Shown: positions 5,134 to 8,062 of the stretch, one piece after another
Position numbering within the stretch: the first letter of the stretch is position 1
How the letters are laid out: the number at the start of each line of letters is the position of its first letter
The notes under the pieces: model-generated
Database searches by the model: none
What the model was told of the DNA's origin: nothing
Seen by the model: only the letters and a program-made list of their open reading frames with translations
Translations under genes and position numbers: made by a program
Origin: Acidimicrobiia bacterium
GTDB lineage: Bacteria; Actinomycetota; Acidimicrobiia; UBA5794; UBA11373
Direction of reading: 5' to 3'
NCBI GenBank assembly: GCA_025456165.1
Contig: JALOLI010000041.1
Coordinates: 1 to 8,062, forward strand
DNA length: 8,062 bases

Positions 5134-7323
5134 TCAGCCCCGCAGGCGGAGCCCGGCGTACGCCCCCAGGGCCCGGAGCGCCCGGTCGGCAGAGCGGAAC
5201 ACCGGCAACCCGGCCGCCTCCAGCGATGAGGCCAGCGGGTCGTAGAGGGCCCCGCCGTCGATCACTGCCACCCAGGCCTTCGAGGTGGCGGCGAAGAGGC
5301 GAACGAGGCGCGGGCCCACCGATTCGAAGGCGGCGGCGTCCTCGGTGTGCCCGGGGCCGGGGGCCAGGGTCGCCAGGGCCGGGGTGAGCGGCACGGCTCC
5401 CACCAAGCCCAGGTCCACCACCGGGTCGGCCAGCACCGCCTCCACGGCGGCGGCGAAGCCGGCGTCGTCGGTGATCGGGGTCAGGTCGAGGGGATTGCGC
5501 ACCCCAACGACTGCTTCCAGGCGTCGCGCCCGCAGCATGCCCGCCACCGCCGCCCGGGTGGCCGGGCCGAACTGGGGGAAGGAGAAGGGGCCCTGGTGGT
5601 CGGCCGCGGCCACGCATTCGAAGCCGGCGTTGGAGACCGCCCCGAGGCCCAGGCCGCGGATCTCCTTCCCTCGCAACCCCACCGCGACCCGCAGCAGATC
5701 CTCGAACTCGTCGAAGCCGCCGGCCACCAGCACCCCCGCTTCCCGGGCCAGAGCCCCTGCCAGGGCGTGATCGGGAGCCAGGGCCGCCGTATGAGAGGCG
5801 GCGGCGGCGGCCCCCGCCGGGGTGCGGCCGCCCAGGTACAGGAGAACCACGCCGCCGCGTCGTCGGATGCGAGCCGCCGCCTCGAGGAACCGGGACCCGT
5901 CATCCGGGCGGAAACCCTCCAGGTAGCAGGCCACCACCGCCACCTCCGCGTCGTCCTGCCAGAAGGCGAGGTAGTCCCCGGCCGTCAGGTCGGCCTGGTT
6001 GCCCAGGGTCACCAGGTACCGCGGCCGCAGGTGGCCCAGGCGGTCCAGGCGGGCAATGGCGAAGGCCCCGCTCTGGGAGAGGACGGCCAGAGGCACTGCT
6101 GGACCCGTGGGGTCGGGACTCGACTTGTGCCCGGGGATGAAGGTGGCGTCGTAGCCGCCCGGCACGGAGCGCACCCCCATGGAGTTGCCCCCGTTCACCA
6201 CCGGCCCGTCGCCGCGGCGCCGGCCCTCGGCTATCGCGGCGGCCACCCGGGACGCCAGTTCCTCGCTCCCGGCGCGCTCCCCGAGGCCGCCGGGGATGAG
6301 GATCACCGCCTCCGCCGCGCCGCCGGCCACGACCTCCTCGAGGGCACCCGGTGCAGCCGCGGCGCCGATGCTGAGAACCAGGAGATCCACCCTCCCCGGC
6401 AGGGCTGCCACTTCGGGCACGGCGCGGCACCCGTCCACCTCGGTGACCCCGGGCTTGATCACCGTCACCGCGTCGGCCGGGAACCCGGCGCCCAGGATGT
6501 TGCGCAGGATGACGCGTCCCGGGTTCATCCGCTCCGAGACCCCGGCCACCGCGATCGAGCGGGGGTGGAGCAGGCGGTCCAACTGCAAAGCGGGGCGCGG
6601 CGGCGCCGGCACCGCCACCGGGCCCAGGCGGGCCAGGGCGTCGAGGGCCACCGGCCCGGCCGGAGTGAACACCAATGGGTTCACCTCCAGTTCGGCGACC
6701 TCAGCCGGCAGGCCGGGCACCGCCGCGGCGAGGCGATCGAGGAAGGCCGCCAGCGCCGCCGGGGTGACGGCGGCGGGACCGCCCCGCACCCCCTCCGTCA
6801 GAGCGCGGACCGCAGGAGCTGCGGCCGGGACCCGGGCCCGTCCGCCCTCGAGGCGCACCACCGCCGGGGCAACTGCCGTTGCCAGCCACTCGGCGTGGAC
6901 CCCGCCCAGGCCCAGCACCAGGACCGTGCCGAACTCAGGAGTGCGGCGCAGGCCGAGCAGGACCTCACCTCCCGGCCGGGTGTCGTGCGCCACCAACTCC
7001 GCCACCAGCCAGCCCCGCACTTCGTCGGCGGCGAACTCCGCCGCCATGCCGGCAATGGCGGCCGCCACCGCCCCCGCCTCCCGGGGCACCACTCGCACCC
7101 CGCCGCGGTCGCTCTTGTGGGCCACCGCCGGGGCCAGCACCTTCACCACCACCTGCTGCCCGGGCAGGCCGTCCAGGGCGGGCACCCCGCCGCCGGGCGG
7201 CACTACCACGAAACCTGGGGCGCCGATCCCCAACGACTCCGCCAGGACGTAGGACTCGGTCTCGAGGAGCGCGGCGCGTCTTTCGTCGCGGGCCAGGGCG
7301 ATGAGGGCCTCAAGGGGCCTCAC
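5134..7323 (-). CDS. NDP-forming acyl-CoA synthetase (acetate--CoA ligase family), fused beta-alpha form
   Basis: 729 aa from GTG 7323, which overlaps the iorB stop by four bases (GTGA). It probably converts an acyl-CoA, ADP and phosphate to the free acid, ATP and CoA. Residues 10-235 are an ATP-grasp (beta-type) half with AHKSDRGGV (His69, matching the beta-subunit phospho-histidine motif HKS/T-D/E-xGGV) and ELEVNPLV (211-218). Residues 250-345 are a CoA-binding Rossmann domain (RSIAVAGVSERMNPG). Residues 370-720 are the succinyl-CoA-ligase-like part, with NGGNSMGV (377-384), LSQSGAFA (415-422), GNQADLT and ASHTAAL (His511, the position of the catalytic His in SHTG). Domain order is ATP-grasp first, the reverse of the common alpha-beta fusion. 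The Lys of the usual K-x-GR motif is absent (YLGGR, 496-500), and SHTG reads SHTA. No GNAT domain is present, so it is not a Pat-type lysine acetyltransferase. Given iorAB upstream, aryl-acetyl-CoA (indoleacetyl, phenylacetyl) is the likely substrate. Confidence 0.9.
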   Translation of the reverse strand: MRPLEALIALARDERRAALLETESYVLAESLGIGAPGFVVVPPGGGVPALDGLPGQQVVVKVLAPAVAHKSDRGGVRVVPREAGAVAAAIAGMAAEFAADEVRGWLVAELVAHDTRPGGEVLLGLRRTPEFGTVLVLGLGGVHAEWLATAVAPAVVRLEGGRARVPAAAPAVRALTEGVRGGPAAVTPAALAAFLDRLAAAVPGLPAEVAELEVNPLVFTPAGPVALDALARLGPVAVPAPPRPALQLDRLLHPRSIAVAGVSERMNPGRVILRNILGAGFPADAVTVIKPGVTEVDGCRAVPEVAALPGRVDLLVLSIGAAAAPGALEEVVAGGAAEAVILIPGGLGERAGSEELASRVAAAIAEGRRRGDGPVVNGGNSMGVRSVPGGYDATFIPGHKSSPDPTGPAVPLAVLSQSGAFAIARLDRLGHLRPRYLVTLGNQADLTAGDYLAFWQDDAEVAVVACYLEGFRPDDGSRFLEAAARIRRRGGVVLLYLGGRTPAGAAAAASHTAALAPDHALAGALAREAGVLVAGGFDEFEDLLRVAVGLRGKEIRGLGLGAVSNAGFECVAAADHQGPFSFPQFGPATRAAVAGMLRARRLEAVVGVRNPLDLTPITDDAGFAAAVEAVLADPVVDLGLVGAVPLTPALATLAPGPGHTEDAAAFESVGPRLVRLFAATSKAWVAVIDGGALYDPLASSLEAAGLPVFRSADRALRALGAYAGLRLRG

Positions 7324-7898
7324 GGGGCGGCCCCCGCCGCCCGGCCCAGGGCAAACGCCCGCCGGTTGGCCTCGACCACCCGCTCCCCCTTGGGAGCGAA
7401 GCCGTCGATCAGGCAGGCCTCGATGACCTCGGGCGGGATGGGCAGGAGCACGGAGGCCGCCCCCACCATCACCACATTCGCAGTGCGGCCCGACCCGGCG
7501 CTCCGGGCCAGTTCGGCCGCAGCGACGAGCACCGCTCCGGGCACGGCGCGCGCCGCGGCCAGGACCGCCTCGATCGGGGGGTAGTCGGGAACGTTCTCGT
7601 AGGGATCAACGGAGGTGACCAGCCGGCCGCCCGGAGCGAGGTAGTCGAGATAGCGCAGCGCCTCGACCGGCTCCACGCCGAGGATCAGGTCGGCGCTCCC
7701 CCGGCCCACCAGGTCGCCGGCGATGGGCCGGTCGGCCAGGCGCAGGGTGGCCTGCACCGCCCCGCCCCGCTGGGACATGCCGTGCACCTCGCCCTGGCGC
7801 ACCACCAGGCCGTGACGCCGGGCGGCCTCGGCCAGGATGGCAGCCACCGACAGCACCCCCTGGCCGCCGACCCCGGCGAGCACCAGGTCGTACTTCAC
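7320..7898 (-). CDS. iorB: Indolepyruvate ferredoxin oxidoreductase, beta subunit
   Basis: 192 aa from GTG 7898, reading MKYDLVLAGVGGQGVLS. The start is set by GGAG 5 bases upstream and by the family's typical beginning; an ATG at 7943 would add 15 Gly-rich residues inside the upstream gene. The protein is the gamma-type pyruvate-ferredoxin-oxidoreductase domain: GVGGQGV (9-15) and GEVHGMSQRGG (36-46) are its hallmark motifs, followed by SADLILGVEPVEALRYL. Length matches stand-alone IorB proteins. With IorA it would oxidatively decarboxylate aryl pyruvates from aromatic amino acid transamination to aryl-acetyl-CoA, passing electrons to ferredoxin, in the cytoplasm. It overlaps iorA by four bases at its start and the acyl-CoA synthetase gene by four bases at its end (both GTGA), so translation is probably coupled. 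A 2-oxoacid oxidoreductase of another specificity cannot be excluded. Confidence 0.92.
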   Translation of the reverse strand: MKYDLVLAGVGGQGVLSVAAILAEAARRHGLVVRQGEVHGMSQRGGAVQATLRLADRPIAGDLVGRGSADLILGVEPVEALRYLDYLAPGGRLVTSVDPYENVPDYPPIEAVLAAARAVPGAVLVAAAELARSAGSGRTANVVMVGAASVLLPIPPEVIEACLIDGFAPKGERVVEANRRAFALGRAAGAAP

Positions 7899-8062
7899 GC
7901 CTTCTCCCCCTCCCGGCGCGCCACCTTCGCCAGCTCCACGCAATCGCGCACCGCCACGATCACCGACACTCCGGGGTGAGCCAGCTCGGCGCCCAGCAGG
8001 GCGGTAAGCGCCTCGGGATGGCGAGGCTGCACCTCGATGACGTGCAGGTGGCCCCGCTCCAC
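7895..8062 (-). CDS. iorA: Indolepyruvate ferredoxin oxidoreductase, alpha subunit (C-terminal 55 residues only)
   Basis: The frame is open from the right edge and ends at TGA 7897-7895, overlapping the iorB GTG. The visible part (HLHVIEVQPRHPEAL, then GVSVIVAVRDCVELAKVARR) matches the end of the thiamine-diphosphate domain of IorA-type proteins, where a strand carrying 'SV(I/V)IA...C' closes the domain. Identification rests on this piece plus the iorB downstream; the TPP-binding and N-terminal domains lie outside the window. The protein stops about 20 residues after that strand. The CxxCxxCxxxC dicluster ferredoxin domain that follows in archaeal and many bacterial IorA proteins is absent. 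Confidence 0.8.
   Translation of the reverse strand: MERGHLHVIEVQPRHPEALTALLGAELAHPGVSVIVAVRDCVELAKVARREGEKA
7904..7907 (-). promoter_or_regulatory. Ribosome binding site of iorB inside the iorA 3' end
   Basis: GGAG on the minus strand lies 5 bases before GTG 7898, within the last codons of iorA (GEKA-stop). It is the clearest Shine-Dalgarno in the window and decides the iorB start. Confidence 0.65.

Noticed and set aside
5347..7584. A 745-codon plus-strand open frame opposite the acyl-CoA synthetase and iorB genes
   Set aside because: Its translation is rich in His, Arg, Gly and Gln with no domain pattern, as expected antisense to high-GC3 genes; the minus strand holds clear family motifs over the same bases.

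Overview
The window is a GC-rich bacterial stretch, most likely from an actinobacterium and probably from the class Acidimicrobiia. Three observations support this: strong G/C bias at third codon positions, a Thr/Pro-rich linker (TTTVPTTTLPPTTTTT type) behind a lipoprotein signal, and TANNNT -10 boxes lying 6-15 bases from start codons, which suggests leaderless or nearly leaderless transcripts. This placement is by feel for the sequence; no rRNA or other phylogenetic marker is present. No RNA gene, mobile element or CRISPR array was seen.

Left part (1-2997). A minus-strand gene of uncertain family runs off the left edge (332 to 1). Behind it lies a gene-poor gap (333-628) with two perfect 7-bp hairpins. 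Next comes a minus-strand gene (2251-629) for an unusual membrane protein: about seven transmembrane helices followed by an alpha/beta-hydrolase domain with a readable Ser-Asp-His triad, predicted to face outside. A short spacer separates it from a divergent plus-strand gene (2374-2997) for a five-helix membrane protein of unknown function.

Middle (3037-5104). A minus-strand lipoprotein gene (4272-3037) has a peptidoglycan-binding-like domain and a C-terminal region that looks like a diverged tandem duplication. It is divergent from a plus-strand BEM46/ABHD13-like alpha/beta-hydrolase gene (4349-5104). Both genes appear to start from leaderless promoters within the 76-bp spacer.

Right part (5134-8062). 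Three minus-strand genes form a tightly coupled operon with two 4-base GTGA overlaps: the 3' end of an indolepyruvate ferredoxin oxidoreductase alpha subunit (iorA, cut by the window edge), iorB, and a fused NDP-forming acyl-CoA synthetase. Together they suggest fermentation-like oxidation of aryl pyruvates (from Trp, Phe or Tyr) to aryl-acetyl-CoA, with the thioester energy recovered as ATP. Two details are unusual: the alpha subunit ends without the C-terminal ferredoxin-type Fe-S domain of well-known IorA proteins, and the synthetase has its ATP-grasp half first and its CoA-ligase half second.
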